Source: CAWEQW01 sp963811365 (GTDB lineage Bacteria > Actinomycetota > Actinomycetes > Propionibacteriales > Nocardioidaceae). From it: DNA of 64,000 bases. The DNA lies in assembly GCA_963811365.1 (NCBI GenBank), contig CAWEQW010000003.1, positions 62,001 through 126,000 on the forward strand, written 5' to 3'. Each line of letters begins with the position of its first letter. The first letter of the stretch is position 1. Positions 39,656-48,580 of the stretch are shown here, in pieces. The translations under genes and the position numbers were made by a program. Below the pieces are notes generated by a model. It did not search any database and had not been told where the DNA came from. It was given only the letters and a program-made list of their open reading frames with translations.

Positions 39656-41076
39656 CGCTCGACCACTACTCCACGGCCCGGGCGATGGCGGCCGCGGTCG
39701 CGGCGCGGGACGTCTCCGCGCGTGAGCTGCTCGACCTGCACCTCGCGCGGATCGCGGACGCCAACCCGGCGGTCAACGCCGTGGTCAGCCTCGACCCGGA
39801 GCGGGCGAGACAGCGCGCCGCCGAGGCCGACGCGGAGACGGCCTCGGGCGCTCGGCTCGGGCCGCTGCACGGCCTGCCGTTCGCGTTCAAGGACACCCAC
39901 GAGGTCGCCGGCTGGCGCACCACGTTCGGCTCACCGCTGCGCGCCTCCTACGTGCCCAGGCGCGACGACCTGATCGTCGAGCGGATCCGGGCGGCCGGGG
40001 TCGTCCCGCTCGGCAAGACCAACGTCCCGGAGTGGGCGGCCGGCTCGCACACGTTCAACCCGGTGTTCGGCACCACACGCAACCCCTACGACCTGAGCCG
40101 TTCCGCCGGCGGCTCGAGCGGGGGAGCGGCGGCGGCCCTCGCGAGCGGCATGCTGCCGCTCGCCGACGGCAGCGACATGGGCGGTTCGCTGCGCAACCCC
40201 GCCTCGTTCTGCAACGTGGTCGGACTGCGACCGAGCGTCGGGCGGGTGCCGCAGTGGCCGACCCAGAACGCCTGGGACCTGGTCTCGGTCGGAGGGCCAC
40301 TGGCTCGCGACGTCGAGGACCTCGCGCTGCTGCTGTCGGTCATCGCCGGCCCGTCCACCCGCGCCCCGCTGTCCCTGGAGACGCCGGGATCGGCGTTCGC
40401 ACCTCCACTGCGGGGCAGCCTGGCCGGCCTCCGGGTGGCGCTGAGCGTCGACCTCGGCGGGATGTTCGCCGTCGACGAGGCCGTCGCCGCAGTGGTCCGC
40501 GACCAGGCCACGGTGTTCGAGGGCGCCGGCGCGCGCGTGGAGGAGGCGCATCCCACCCTGCACGGCGCCGACGCGGCCTTCCGCACGCAGCGCGCGTGGC
40601 TGTTCCAGCACCTCTTCGGCCGCATGCTCGAGAGGCGGCCCGAGGGCTTCAAGCCCGCGCTGCGCGAGAACATCGAGGCGGGCGCCCGGCTCAGCGGGGC
40701 CGACGTCGCGAAGGCCTACCAGCAGCTGACCTCGATCGCCGAGCGGGTCCGGGCGTTCTTCGAGAGCCACGACCTGCTCGTCCTCCCGGTCAGCCAGGTC
40801 CCGCCGTTCAGCGCCGACGTGGAGTACCCGTCGACGGTCAACGGCCGGGAGCAGGCGACCTACCTCGACTGGATGCGGTCGGCGTACCTCATCACCGTCA
40901 CCGGCTGCCCGGCGATCTCGGTGCCGGCCGGCTTCACGGTCGAGGGCTGGCCGGTCGGGGTCCAGCTGGTGGCCGCCCCGCGCCAGGAGCGCCGGCTGCT
41001 CGAGGTCGCGCACGCCTACGAGCAGCTCACCCGGGTCGGCGAGCGCCGCCCGACGCAGGCCGGGGCCGCGTCGTGA
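39652..41076 (+). CDS. amidase-signature hydrolase
   Basis: The Ser-cisSer-Lys triad is complete: Lys in FAFKDT (about 82), cis-Ser in SAGGSSGGAAAA and nucleophile Ser in DMGGSLRNPA. 474 aa, cytoplasmic. In a barbiturate pathway this position would be ureidomalonase (ureidomalonate to malonate and urea) or, if the AllFGH route operates, malonamate amidohydrolase. The family is too broad to decide from sequence. Overlaps CoxG-like and HyuA genes by 4 nt each. Confidence 0.9.
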   Translation: MTLDHYSTARAMAAAVAARDVSARELLDLHLARIADANPAVNAVVSLDPERARQRAAEADAETASGARLGPLHGLPFAFKDTHEVAGWRTTFGSPLRASYVPRRDDLIVERIRAAGVVPLGKTNVPEWAAGSHTFNPVFGTTRNPYDLSRSAGGSSGGAAAALASGMLPLADGSDMGGSLRNPASFCNVVGLRPSVGRVPQWPTQNAWDLVSVGGPLARDVEDLALLLSVIAGPSTRAPLSLETPGSAFAPPLRGSLAGLRVALSVDLGGMFAVDEAVAAVVRDQATVFEGAGARVEEAHPTLHGADAAFRTQRAWLFQHLFGRMLERRPEGFKPALRENIEAGARLSGADVAKAYQQLTSIAERVRAFFESHDLLVLPVSQVPPFSADVEYPSTVNGREQATYLDWMRSAYLITVTGCPAISVPAGFTVEGWPVGVQLVAAPRQERRLLEVAHAYEQLTRVGERRPTQAGAAS

Positions 41077-43202
41077 ACGGTCGACGGGTCCGGATCGGGA
41101 TCGACACCGGCGGCACCTTCACCGACGTGGTCGCGGTCGACGAGGAGACCGGCGAGCTGGTCACCACCAAGACCCCGTCCACCCCCGCGGACCCTGCCGA
41201 CGGCTTCATGACCGGGATGCGGAAGGTGCTCGACCGGCTCGGTCTCGACGGGGGCGCCGTCAGTGGCGTCAGCCACGGCACGACGGTGGCCACGAACAGG
41301 CTGCTCGAGGGCCGGGTGGGCACGCTCGGCCTGATCACCACCGAGGGCTACGAGTTCCTGCTCGAGATCGCCCGCCAGTCCGTCCCGGACGGCTACGGCA
41401 ACTCCTACTTCTGGGTCAAGCCCGACCGGATCGTGCCGGTGGACCGGGTCCGCACCGTGGCCGGCCGGCTGGCCGCCGACGGCAGCGAGGTCCGCCCGTT
41501 CGACGCCGACGGCGCGGCGCGGGTGGCCCGCTGGTTCCGGGACCGCGGGATCGACACGCTCGGGGTCTGCTTCCTGCACGCGTACGCCGACGACCGCCAC
41601 GAGCGGGCCATGGGGGAGGTCCTGGCCCGCGAGCACCCCGACGCCGTGGTGTCGCTGTCCAGCGAGGTGCTGCGCGAGTACCGCGAGTACGAGCGGGCGG
41701 TCACCACCCTGGTCGACGCGGCCGTGAAGCCCGACATCCGGGCCTACGTCGCGACCATCGGCGCCCGGCTCGCCTCTTTCACCGGCTCGTCTGAGGTCGG
41801 CACGCCGGCGGGGCCGCAGACGAACCGGGTGCCGTTCTCGGTGATGAAGTCCAACGGAGGGGTGCTGTCGGCCGAGGAGGTGGTGCACCAGCCGATCAGC
41901 ACCGTGCTCTCCGGCCCGGCGGCCGGCGCGCTCGGGGCTGCGGTGGTGGCCGGCCGTGCCGGCTTCCGTCAGGTCGTCACCCTGGACGGCGGCGGTACGT
42001 CGACCGACGTGTGCCTCGTCGTGGACGGGCAGCCTGCGCTGACGACCGAGGGCCAGGTCGGCGGCTACCCGAGCAAGATCGCGATGCTCGACGTGGTCAC
42101 GGTCGGCGCCGGCGGCGGCTCGGTCGCCTGGGTCTCCCCGGAGGGCAGCCTCAAGGTGGGCCCCCAGTCGGCCGGCGCCGATCCGGGCCCGATGTGCTAT
42201 GCGACGGGCGGCGAGCAGCCGACGATCACCGACGCCCACGTCGTGCTGGGCCGGATCCCGCCGCACCTTCTCGGTGGCGAGCTGCGGCTGGACGTCGACC
42301 GGGCCACCGCCGGCATCAGCGACCTCGCCGCCGGGCTCGGCCTCGGCCTCGAGGCCTGCGCGACCGGGATCCTGGAGATCTCCGCCTGGAACCAGGCGAA
42401 CGCGCTGCGGCAGGTCACGGTCAACCGCGGACTGGACGTCCGCGACCTCACGATGGTGTCCTTCGGCGGGTCGGGTGCCCTGCTGGCCTGCCGGCTGGCC
42501 GACATCCTCGGGCTCGAGGGCGTCCTCGTGCCGCGCGACCCCGGCAACCTGTCGGCGTACGGCCTGCTCACCGTCGACGTACGCAACGACTACGTGCAGA
42601 CCGCCGTCGCCCGGCAGTCCGTGCTCGACGGCGCGCTCGTCCAGCGGGTTCTCGACACGCTGACCTCCCGCGCGGACGCCGCGCTCGCCCGCGAGGGCTT
42701 CCCGCCGGAGTCGCGGCAGTTCCTCCGCACCGCGGACCTGCGGTACTTCGGGCAGGCGTACGAGGTGCGGGTCGACGTCCCGAACGGGCCGGTCGACGCC
42801 GGACTCGTCGACGAGGTGGCCTTCCGCTTCCACGGCGCGCACCGCGCGCTGTACGGCTACGACTTCCGTGACGACGCCCGCCAGGAGGTCGAGTGGGTGA
42901 ACCTCCGGGTGAGCGGCGTCGGTCCGATCCGGCGTCCCGTCGCGTCCTCGCTCCCGCCCGGCCGCGGGGCCGACGCGGCGCGCACGGGGAGCCGGCGGGT
43001 CCGCTTCGAGACCTGGGCCGAGGTGCCGCTCTACGACCGTGCGGCGCTCGGCGCGGGGGACGTCGTGACCGGGCCGGGGGTCGTCGAGGAGTACTCCTCC
43101 ACGGTTCCGGTGCATCCCGGGTTCGCGGCCCGGGTCGACGACCTCGGCAACCTGCTGCTCACCCGTCGGCACGCCGGCCACGCCGAGGAGGTGCACCAGT
43201 GA
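41073..43202 (+). CDS. hyuA: hydantoinase/oxoprolinase subunit A
   Basis: ATP-binding subunit of the ATP-dependent cyclic-amide hydrolases (HyuA, oxoprolinase A, caprolactamase A, also acetone carboxylase). The phosphate loop GIDTGGTFTDVVAVD is at residues 8-22, with SHGTTVATNRLLEG, LSGPAAGALGA and TLDGGGTSTDV further on. 709 aa. Overlaps both the amidase and HyuB genes by 4 nt. It should couple ring or amide hydrolysis to ATP; the substrate here is unknown. Confidence 0.92.
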   Translation: MNGRRVRIGIDTGGTFTDVVAVDEETGELVTTKTPSTPADPADGFMTGMRKVLDRLGLDGGAVSGVSHGTTVATNRLLEGRVGTLGLITTEGYEFLLEIARQSVPDGYGNSYFWVKPDRIVPVDRVRTVAGRLAADGSEVRPFDADGAARVARWFRDRGIDTLGVCFLHAYADDRHERAMGEVLAREHPDAVVSLSSEVLREYREYERAVTTLVDAAVKPDIRAYVATIGARLASFTGSSEVGTPAGPQTNRVPFSVMKSNGGVLSAEEVVHQPISTVLSGPAAGALGAAVVAGRAGFRQVVTLDGGGTSTDVCLVVDGQPALTTEGQVGGYPSKIAMLDVVTVGAGGGSVAWVSPEGSLKVGPQSAGADPGPMCYATGGEQPTITDAHVVLGRIPPHLLGGELRLDVDRATAGISDLAAGLGLGLEACATGILEISAWNQANALRQVTVNRGLDVRDLTMVSFGGSGALLACRLADILGLEGVLVPRDPGNLSAYGLLTVDVRNDYVQTAVARQSVLDGALVQRVLDTLTSRADAALAREGFPPESRQFLRTADLRYFGQAYEVRVDVPNGPVDAGLVDEVAFRFHGAHRALYGYDFRDDARQEVEWVNLRVSGVGPIRRPVASSLPPGRGADAARTGSRRVRFETWAEVPLYDRAALGAGDVVTGPGVVEEYSSTVPVHPGFAARVDDLGNLLLTRRHAGHAEEVHQ

Positions 43203-45079
43203 GCGACGAGGCGCCGGACCCCGTGCTCGTGGAGATCGTCACGGGCTACCTGGCCTCCGTGGAGCGCGAGGTGGAGACCGCGATCGGGCGTACGTCACGC
43301 TCGCCGATGATCCGCGACGCCCACGACTACCGCGCCGGGATCCACGACCGCCTGCTCCGCAAGCTCACCGGCAGGTCGTACTCCGCGCTGGTGCACCCGG
43401 TGGTGCGCGACTACCCGGTCGGCACCATGCGGCCCGGCGACGTGTTCTTCCACAACGACGTGTACCTCTCCGAGGGCGGGATCGGCCATCTCCCGGACCT
43501 CTGCGTGACCGCCCCGGTGTTCCACGACACAGGCGGCGGGCCGGAGGTGGTCGCCTTCGTCCAGGCGTTCGGCCACCACGACGACATCGGTGGTTCGGTG
43601 CCGGGCTCGATGCCGAGCCGGGCCACGAGCGTCTTCGAGGAGGGTCTGATGGTGCCCCCGATCCGGCTCTGGGAGCAGGGTGTGCCGTGCGAGCAGGCGC
43701 TGAAGATCATGACCCGCAACTCCCGGATGCCGGAGTCCCTCGCCGCCGACCTCGACGCGGAGTGCTCGGCCTGTCTGATGGGCGCGCGGCGGATGGCCGA
43801 GCTGTTCGACCGGTACGGCGTCGTGGCGGTCGAGGGGTGCTTCGAGGCGATCCTGGCCCGCACCACCGAGACGTTCCGCCGGGAGGTGCTGGCGAAGATC
43901 CCGGTCGGCAGCTACGTCTGGGAGGACTACGCCGAGCACGACGGCGTCGACGCGCCACGCCTGCACACCCAGCGCATCACGCTCACCCGCACCGCGTCGC
44001 ACGACCCGGACGGCGAACGGCTCGTGGTCGACTTCGACGGCACGGGCCCCCAGGCGCGCGGCCCGATCAACCACTGCGGGGACTACGCCGACGGCAACTT
44101 CCTCAAGAAGTGGCTGGCGCCGGTCCTGCGCAACCTCGCGGACGGGCCGGAGCGGATGGCCGAGCTCGACGTCAACGAGGGCGTGGTGCCGCTGATCGAG
44201 ATGCGGTTCCCGGCGAAGGGCACCCTGCTCACGCCGCGGTTCCCGGCGCCGACGAACGCCCGGACCTTCGTGATTCTCCGGCTGCTCGGGGTGCTCGCCG
44301 GGGTGCTCGCCAAGGCGGTCGACGGGCGGATGCCTGCCGACCAGGAGACGATCCGCTACACCGGCGTCTACGGCACGGACGCCGACGGTTCGCCGTACCT
44401 CATGCGGGAGGTGCTCGGCGGCGGCTCCGGTGGCCGCTACTACGCCGACGGCGAGGACACCATCCACGTGGTGCCGGACTCCCGCAACCTGCCGACGGAG
44501 TTCTCCGAGTCCCGGTTCCCGATCCGGGTGGAGCGGCTCGCACTCGCCGTCGACAGCGGGGGCCCGGGCCGGCACCGAGGCGGCCTCGGCTACGAGAAGC
44601 ACATCCGGATGCTTCGCGACGCCCACTTCATGTCGATCGCCGACCGGTCGATCCTCGCCTGCTGGGGCGTCCGCGGTGGCCGGGCCGGACGTCCCTTCCA
44701 GGTGACCATCGACCCGGGCGGGCCGGCGGAGCGTGAGGTCGACGCGCTCGCCGACGCGGAGCCGGTGGCAGCCGGCGAGGTGGTCCGGATCCGCACCACG
44801 GGCGGCGGCGGGTGGGGCGACCCGCTCACCAGGCCGTACGACGAGGTGCGCCGCGACGTGCTGTGGGGCAAGGTGAGTCCCGATGCGGCGCGTGCGGACT
44901 ACGGCGTGGTCGTCACCGGTCCCTCCCAGGACGCCGGTCCCCGGGTCGACGAGGCCGCCAGCGACGCGCTGCGTGCCCAGCTGCGTGCCGCCCGGGGCGC
45001 GCAGCCGTTCTTCGACCGCGGACCCGGCTACGCGCGGCTGTCCGGCGGCGCGGCGCACGCGGACGTGGACTGGCTGTGA
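43199..45079 (+). CDS. hyuB: hydantoinase/oxoprolinase subunit B
   Basis: Partner of HyuA. Family signatures: RSPMIRDAHDYRAGIHD at the start, GDVFFHNDVYLSEGGIGHLPD, GHHDDIGGSVPGSMPS (metal-binding region) and GGGGWGDPLTRP near the end. 626 aa. Overlaps HyuA by 4 nt and is followed after 7 nt by the carbamate kinase gene. Confidence 0.92.
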   Translation: MSDEAPDPVLVEIVTGYLASVEREVETAIGRTSRSPMIRDAHDYRAGIHDRLLRKLTGRSYSALVHPVVRDYPVGTMRPGDVFFHNDVYLSEGGIGHLPDLCVTAPVFHDTGGGPEVVAFVQAFGHHDDIGGSVPGSMPSRATSVFEEGLMVPPIRLWEQGVPCEQALKIMTRNSRMPESLAADLDAECSACLMGARRMAELFDRYGVVAVEGCFEAILARTTETFRREVLAKIPVGSYVWEDYAEHDGVDAPRLHTQRITLTRTASHDPDGERLVVDFDGTGPQARGPINHCGDYADGNFLKKWLAPVLRNLADGPERMAELDVNEGVVPLIEMRFPAKGTLLTPRFPAPTNARTFVILRLLGVLAGVLAKAVDGRMPADQETIRYTGVYGTDADGSPYLMREVLGGGSGGRYYADGEDTIHVVPDSRNLPTEFSESRFPIRVERLALAVDSGGPGRHRGGLGYEKHIRMLRDAHFMSIADRSILACWGVRGGRAGRPFQVTIDPGGPAEREVDALADAEPVAAGEVVRIRTTGGGGWGDPLTRPYDEVRRDVLWGKVSPDAARADYGVVVTGPSQDAGPRVDEAASDALRAQLRAARGAQPFFDRGPGYARLSGGAAHADVDWL

Positions 45080-45086
45080 GGACGAC

Positions 45087-46073
45087 ATGAGGGTGCTGCT
45101 CGCACTCGGCGGGAACGCGATGACCGGTCCCGGTGGCCGGTCCGGTCCCGGTGACCAGATCGAGGCGGCACGACGCGCGATGGAGGGCGTGGCCGACCTG
45201 CTGGAGCGTCAGGTCGAGGTGGTGCTCACCCATGGCAACGGACCCCAGGTCGGCAACCTGCTGGTCAAGAACGAGCTCGCCGCGGCGGTCGTGCCTCCGG
45301 TTCCGCTGGACTGGTGCGTCGCGCAGACCCAGGCCACGCTCGGCTTCGTGCTGACGAACGCGCTCGAGCGCGCCCTCGCCCGTCTGGGTCGCACCGCCCG
45401 GGTGGCCTCGGTCGTGACCCGGACCCGCGTGGCTGCCGACGACCCGGGGTTCGGCCGTCCCACCAAGCCGATCGGACGGTACCTGCCGTTCGACGAGGCG
45501 GCGGTGCTCCGCGAGCACGGGGAGACGTGGGAGGACCGCGGCGAGCGCGGCTGGAGACGGGTGGTGGCCTCGCCAGAGCCGAAGGAGATCCTCGACGCAG
45601 CAGCGATCACGGCGCTCGTCGACGCGGGGTTCGTGGTGATCGCCAGCGGCGGCGGCGGGATCCCGGTCGTGCGCGAGCCCGACGGCCTGCGCGGCGTCGA
45701 GGCGGTGATCGACAAGGACCTCGGTGCGGCGGTGCTCGCGCGGACCGTGGCCGCCGAGGTGCTGGTGGTCGCCACGGACGTGCCGCACGCCATGGTCGGA
45801 TGGGGCACGCCCGCTGCGGAGCCCATCGGCCGGGTCGCCGTCAGCCGGCTGCGCGTGCTGGCCGCCCGGGGCCACTTCGCTGGAGGGTCGATGGGCCCGA
45901 AGGTGGAGGCCGTCTGCCGGTTCGTCGAGGACGGCGGGCGGTACGCCGTCATCACCAGCCTCGACCGGATCGTCGACGCGGTCTCCGGGACCGCCGGCAC
46001 CGTCGTCGTACCCGACCCTGCGCAGCAGTCGACCCACCCCACCGAAGGAGATGCCACCGATGCCACAGCCTGA
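45087..46073 (+). CDS. carbamate kinase
   Basis: Amino-acid-kinase fold enzyme that converts carbamoyl phosphate and ADP to ATP, ammonia and CO2. Motifs: ALGGNAM (start), THGNGPQVGNLL, SGGGGIPV and DKDLGAAVLA. 328 aa, normal. In E. coli a paralogue (AllK/YbcF) works directly with AllFGH on oxalurate-derived carbamoyl phosphate. No arginine deiminase genes are present, so an arcC role is unlikely. Start ATG 45087 follows GAGGAC. Confidence 0.94.
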   Translation: MRVLLALGGNAMTGPGGRSGPGDQIEAARRAMEGVADLLERQVEVVLTHGNGPQVGNLLVKNELAAAVVPPVPLDWCVAQTQATLGFVLTNALERALARLGRTARVASVVTRTRVAADDPGFGRPTKPIGRYLPFDEAAVLREHGETWEDRGERGWRRVVASPEPKEILDAAAITALVDAGFVVIASGGGGIPVVREPDGLRGVEAVIDKDLGAAVLARTVAAEVLVVATDVPHAMVGWGTPAAEPIGRVAVSRLRVLAARGHFAGGSMGPKVEAVCRFVEDGGRYAVITSLDRIVDAVSGTAGTVVVPDPAQQSTHPTEGDATDATA

Positions 46074-47205
46074 GCCCATCGAGGTCCGCAAGGTCCCGAT
46101 CCTGCACGTGTCCGACGCGAGCGGCCTCGCCGACCTCCTGGACCGCGGCGTGCTGGAGGCGGACCGCGTGGTGGCGGTCGTCGGGAAGACCGAGGGCAAC
46201 GGCGGGGTCAACGACTACACCCGGATCATCGCCGACCGCGCCTTCCGGGAGGTGCTGGTCGCGCGCGGGAGCAGGAGTCCCGAGGAGGTCGCCCAGGTGC
46301 CGATCGTCTGGTCCGGCGGCACGGACGGGGTGCTCAGCCCGCACGCCACGATCTTCGCGACGGTTCCCGGCTCGACGGTGCAGCCGACCGACGCGCCGCG
46401 GCTGACGGTCGGCTTCGCGATGAGCCAGACCCTGCTGCCCGAGGACATCGGGCGCACGACGATGGTCGGCAAGGTGGCCGACGCCGTCCGCGAGGCGATG
46501 GCGCGCGCAGGGATCGAGGACGCGGGCGACGTGCACTACGTCCAGACGAAGACGCCGCTGCTGACGATCCACACGATCCGCGACGCCAAGAGCCGTGGGA
46601 AGACGGTGTGGACCGAGCACACCCACGAGTCGATGGACCTCTCCAACGGCTGCACGGCGCTCGGTGTGGCGGTCGCGCTCGGCGAGATCGAGATGCCGAC
46701 CGACGACCAGGTGATGCACGACCGGAGCCTGTACTCCAGCGTCGCCTCGTGCAGCAGCGGGGTCGAGCTGGACCGGGCGCAGGTCGTGGTGGTCGGCAAC
46801 GCGCGCGGCATCGGCGGCCGCTACCGGATCGGCCACTCGGTGATGCGCGACGCCCTCGATGCCGAGGGCATCTGGGCGGCGGTCCGCGACGCCGGCCTGG
46901 AGCTGCCCGATCGGGCACGCCCCGCCGACCTCGGCGGCCGGCTCGTGAACGTGTTCCTCAAGTGCGAGGTCAGCCAGGACGGCATGGTCCGCGGCCGGCG
47001 CAACGCGATGCTCGACGACTCCGACGTGCACTGGCACCGTCAGATCAAGGCGTGTGTGGGCGGGGTGACCGCGGCCGTCACGGGCGACCCGGCGGCGTTC
47101 GTGTCGGTGTCGGCGGCGCACCAGGGACCCGATGGGGGCGGACCGGTAGCCGCGATCGTGGACCTGGGCCACGAGCCGACCGGCTACGTCGCGCCGCAGC
47201 CGTGA
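46060..47205 (+). CDS. barbiturase-like ring-opening amidohydrolase (AtzD/TrzD/barbiturase family)
   Basis: Opens six-membered cyclic amides with three Ser-Lys pairs from a three-fold repeated domain. Lys candidates: GKTEGNG (K43), QTKTPLL and WHRQIKAC. Ser candidates: WSGGTDG, SCSSGVEL and VSVSAAHQG. The long identical-looking stretches (VNDYTRIIADRAFREVL; WTEHTHESMDLSNG) recall Rhodococcus barbiturase more than cyanuric acid hydrolase, from memory of the family. 381 aa. ATG 46060 is preferred to ATG 46051 because AAGGAG ends at 46050. It overlaps the carbamate kinase gene by 14 nt. Cyanuric acid is the main alternative substrate. Confidence 0.88.
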   Translation: MPQPEPIEVRKVPILHVSDASGLADLLDRGVLEADRVVAVVGKTEGNGGVNDYTRIIADRAFREVLVARGSRSPEEVAQVPIVWSGGTDGVLSPHATIFATVPGSTVQPTDAPRLTVGFAMSQTLLPEDIGRTTMVGKVADAVREAMARAGIEDAGDVHYVQTKTPLLTIHTIRDAKSRGKTVWTEHTHESMDLSNGCTALGVAVALGEIEMPTDDQVMHDRSLYSSVASCSSGVELDRAQVVVVGNARGIGGRYRIGHSVMRDALDAEGIWAAVRDAGLELPDRARPADLGGRLVNVFLKCEVSQDGMVRGRRNAMLDDSDVHWHRQIKACVGGVTAAVTGDPAAFVSVSAAHQGPDGGGPVAAIVDLGHEPTGYVAPQP

Positions 47206-47226
47206 CCCGACGGGTCCGGCCCGGAG

Positions 47227-47631
47227 TCAGCCCTCGGCGGAGCGGACGGGTCCGTCGGTCGGTCCGGCGGACGATCGGGGGAGGTCCGGCATCAGCAGCT
47301 GGTGCGCGGTACGGAAGACCCGGTCCTGGTCGCGCAGCGACCGCGAGACCGCCTCCAGCTGGCCGGCGACCACCTTGTCCGGCTCGTACGGGAACTGCTC
47401 CTCGAGGGCGCACAGCTCGGCGTCGAGCCGCTGCGCCTCGTCACGGCGTACGTCGTGGTGGGCGGCGAGGACCGCGTTCGACCAGCCGCCCTCGAACGCC
47501 CGGGCCAGCAGCCGGTCGGCCGTCGGCCTGCGACCGAGCCGGGCCGCCCTCGACAGGAGGGCCGCGGACTGGCCGGGGGCGTGCGCCCGGGCCTCGTCCA
47601 GGAGGTGCCGCACCCGCGGGAGCCAGGTCAT
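47227..47631 (-). CDS. hypothetical helical protein
   Basis: 134 aa, rich in Arg, Ala and Leu and mostly predicted helical, with no signal peptide or membrane segment. I do not recognise a family. Codon third positions are strongly GC, as in neighbouring genes, which supports coding. Convergent with the barbiturase-like gene, with a 21-nt gap. The 147 nt upstream (47632-47778) hold only a GGCGGC/GCCGCC hairpin (47689-47708). Confidence 0.6.
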   Translation of the reverse strand: MTWLPRVRHLLDEARAHAPGQSAALLSRAARLGRRPTADRLLARAFEGGWSNAVLAAHHDVRRDEAQRLDAELCALEEQFPYEPDKVVAGQLEAVSRSLRDQDRVFRTAHQLLMPDLPRSSAGPTDGPVRSAEG

Positions 47632-47688
47632 GACGAGGTCATCGGCCCAGTGCCGGGCGGGCTTAAGTGCTCGTGTGCCGGGCGTGGA

Positions 47689-47708
47689 GGCGGCGCTCCA
47701 GTGCCGCC
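47689..47708 (-). terminator. hairpin downstream of the methyltransferase gene
   Basis: GGCGGC (47689-47694) and GCCGCC (47703-47708) form a six-pair stem with an 8-nt loop. It follows the minus-strand gene ending at 47779. No T-tract, so only a candidate. Confidence 0.35.
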
Positions 47709-47778
47709 GGTGGATGGCGGCTGCCGGGCATCGCGCTCGCCCCCTGCCGCCCGAGCCGCGCCGTGCGCAGGTCGCAGC

Positions 47779-48537
47779 TCAGGCGCGCCCGATGACGCAC
47801 CACGCCGAGGCGCTCAGCTCGAACGGCCCCTCCGGCAGCCTCGTCGCGCAGGTCGCCCGCAGCGCCTCCCGGCGTTCGGCGTCGAGCCGGGCGACGTACC
47901 CCCCGGCGGGGCCGACGCCGTAGGTGTAGGGCTCCCACCAGTCGTCGAACGACGCGAACGCCCGCCGTACCGTGATCGTGAACGGGTCCGCCGCCCGCCA
48001 GCCGGCCTGGCTGCAGAGCTCGGCGAGGTGCCCCTCACGCGCCCCGGCGAGGTCGTTCTCGCCGCGCTCACCGGCATCGAGCTCGCGGACCGCGTCCCAG
48101 AACGGGGTGAGCGGTCCGGTGCCGCCCTCGGTGTCCCAGACGCTGGCCGAGAGCAGGCCGCCGGGTCGGGTCACCCGGGCCATCTCCCGGAGCCCGGCCA
48201 CCGGGTCGGCCATGAAGTGCACGACCAGATGGGCGATCGCGAGGTCGAAGTCGGCGTCGGCGAACGGCAGCACCTCGGCCGATCCCTCCCGGACGTCCAC
48301 CGCGGGGAAGCGGCGGCGGGCGGCCGCCACGAACGGCCTCGACGGGTCGACCGCCGAGACCGCGGAGGCGCCGAGCCGTTCGACGAGCAGGCCGGTCGCC
48401 GTGCCGGGGCCGCAGCCCACGTCGACGGCGCGGTCACCGGTGCGCGGTCGCAGCCGTTGGAGCAGGTCGGCGGCGAGCGGCTCCGCCCAGCGGCCCATGA
48501 ACACGCCGTAGGCGTCGGCGGCCACGTCGAAGCTCAC
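47779..48537 (-). CDS. class I SAM-dependent methyltransferase
   Basis: Methyltransf_11-type enzyme of 252 aa. SAM-binding motif I is VDVGCGPGTATGLL (about residues 38-51), motif II region SAVDPSRPFV, and ADADFDLAIAHLVVHF matches motif IV/V. Substrate unknown; the pattern is common among small-molecule and ubiquinone-type methyltransferases. GTG start. Confidence 0.88.
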   Translation of the reverse strand: MSFDVAADAYGVFMGRWAEPLAADLLQRLRPRTGDRAVDVGCGPGTATGLLVERLGASAVSAVDPSRPFVAAARRRFPAVDVREGSAEVLPFADADFDLAIAHLVVHFMADPVAGLREMARVTRPGGLLSASVWDTEGGTGPLTPFWDAVRELDAGERGENDLAGAREGHLAELCSQAGWRAADPFTITVRRAFASFDDWWEPYTYGVGPAGGYVARLDAERREALRATCATRLPEGPFELSASAWCVIGRA

Positions 48538-48580
48538 GGGGCGACTGTAGAGCCGCGGCCGGCAACCGGGAAGGTGCCGG

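Noticed and set aside
45087..46073. arcC of an arginine deiminase pathway
   Set aside because: No arcA, arcB or arcD nearby; the operon partners point to carbamoyl phosphate from ureido compounds.
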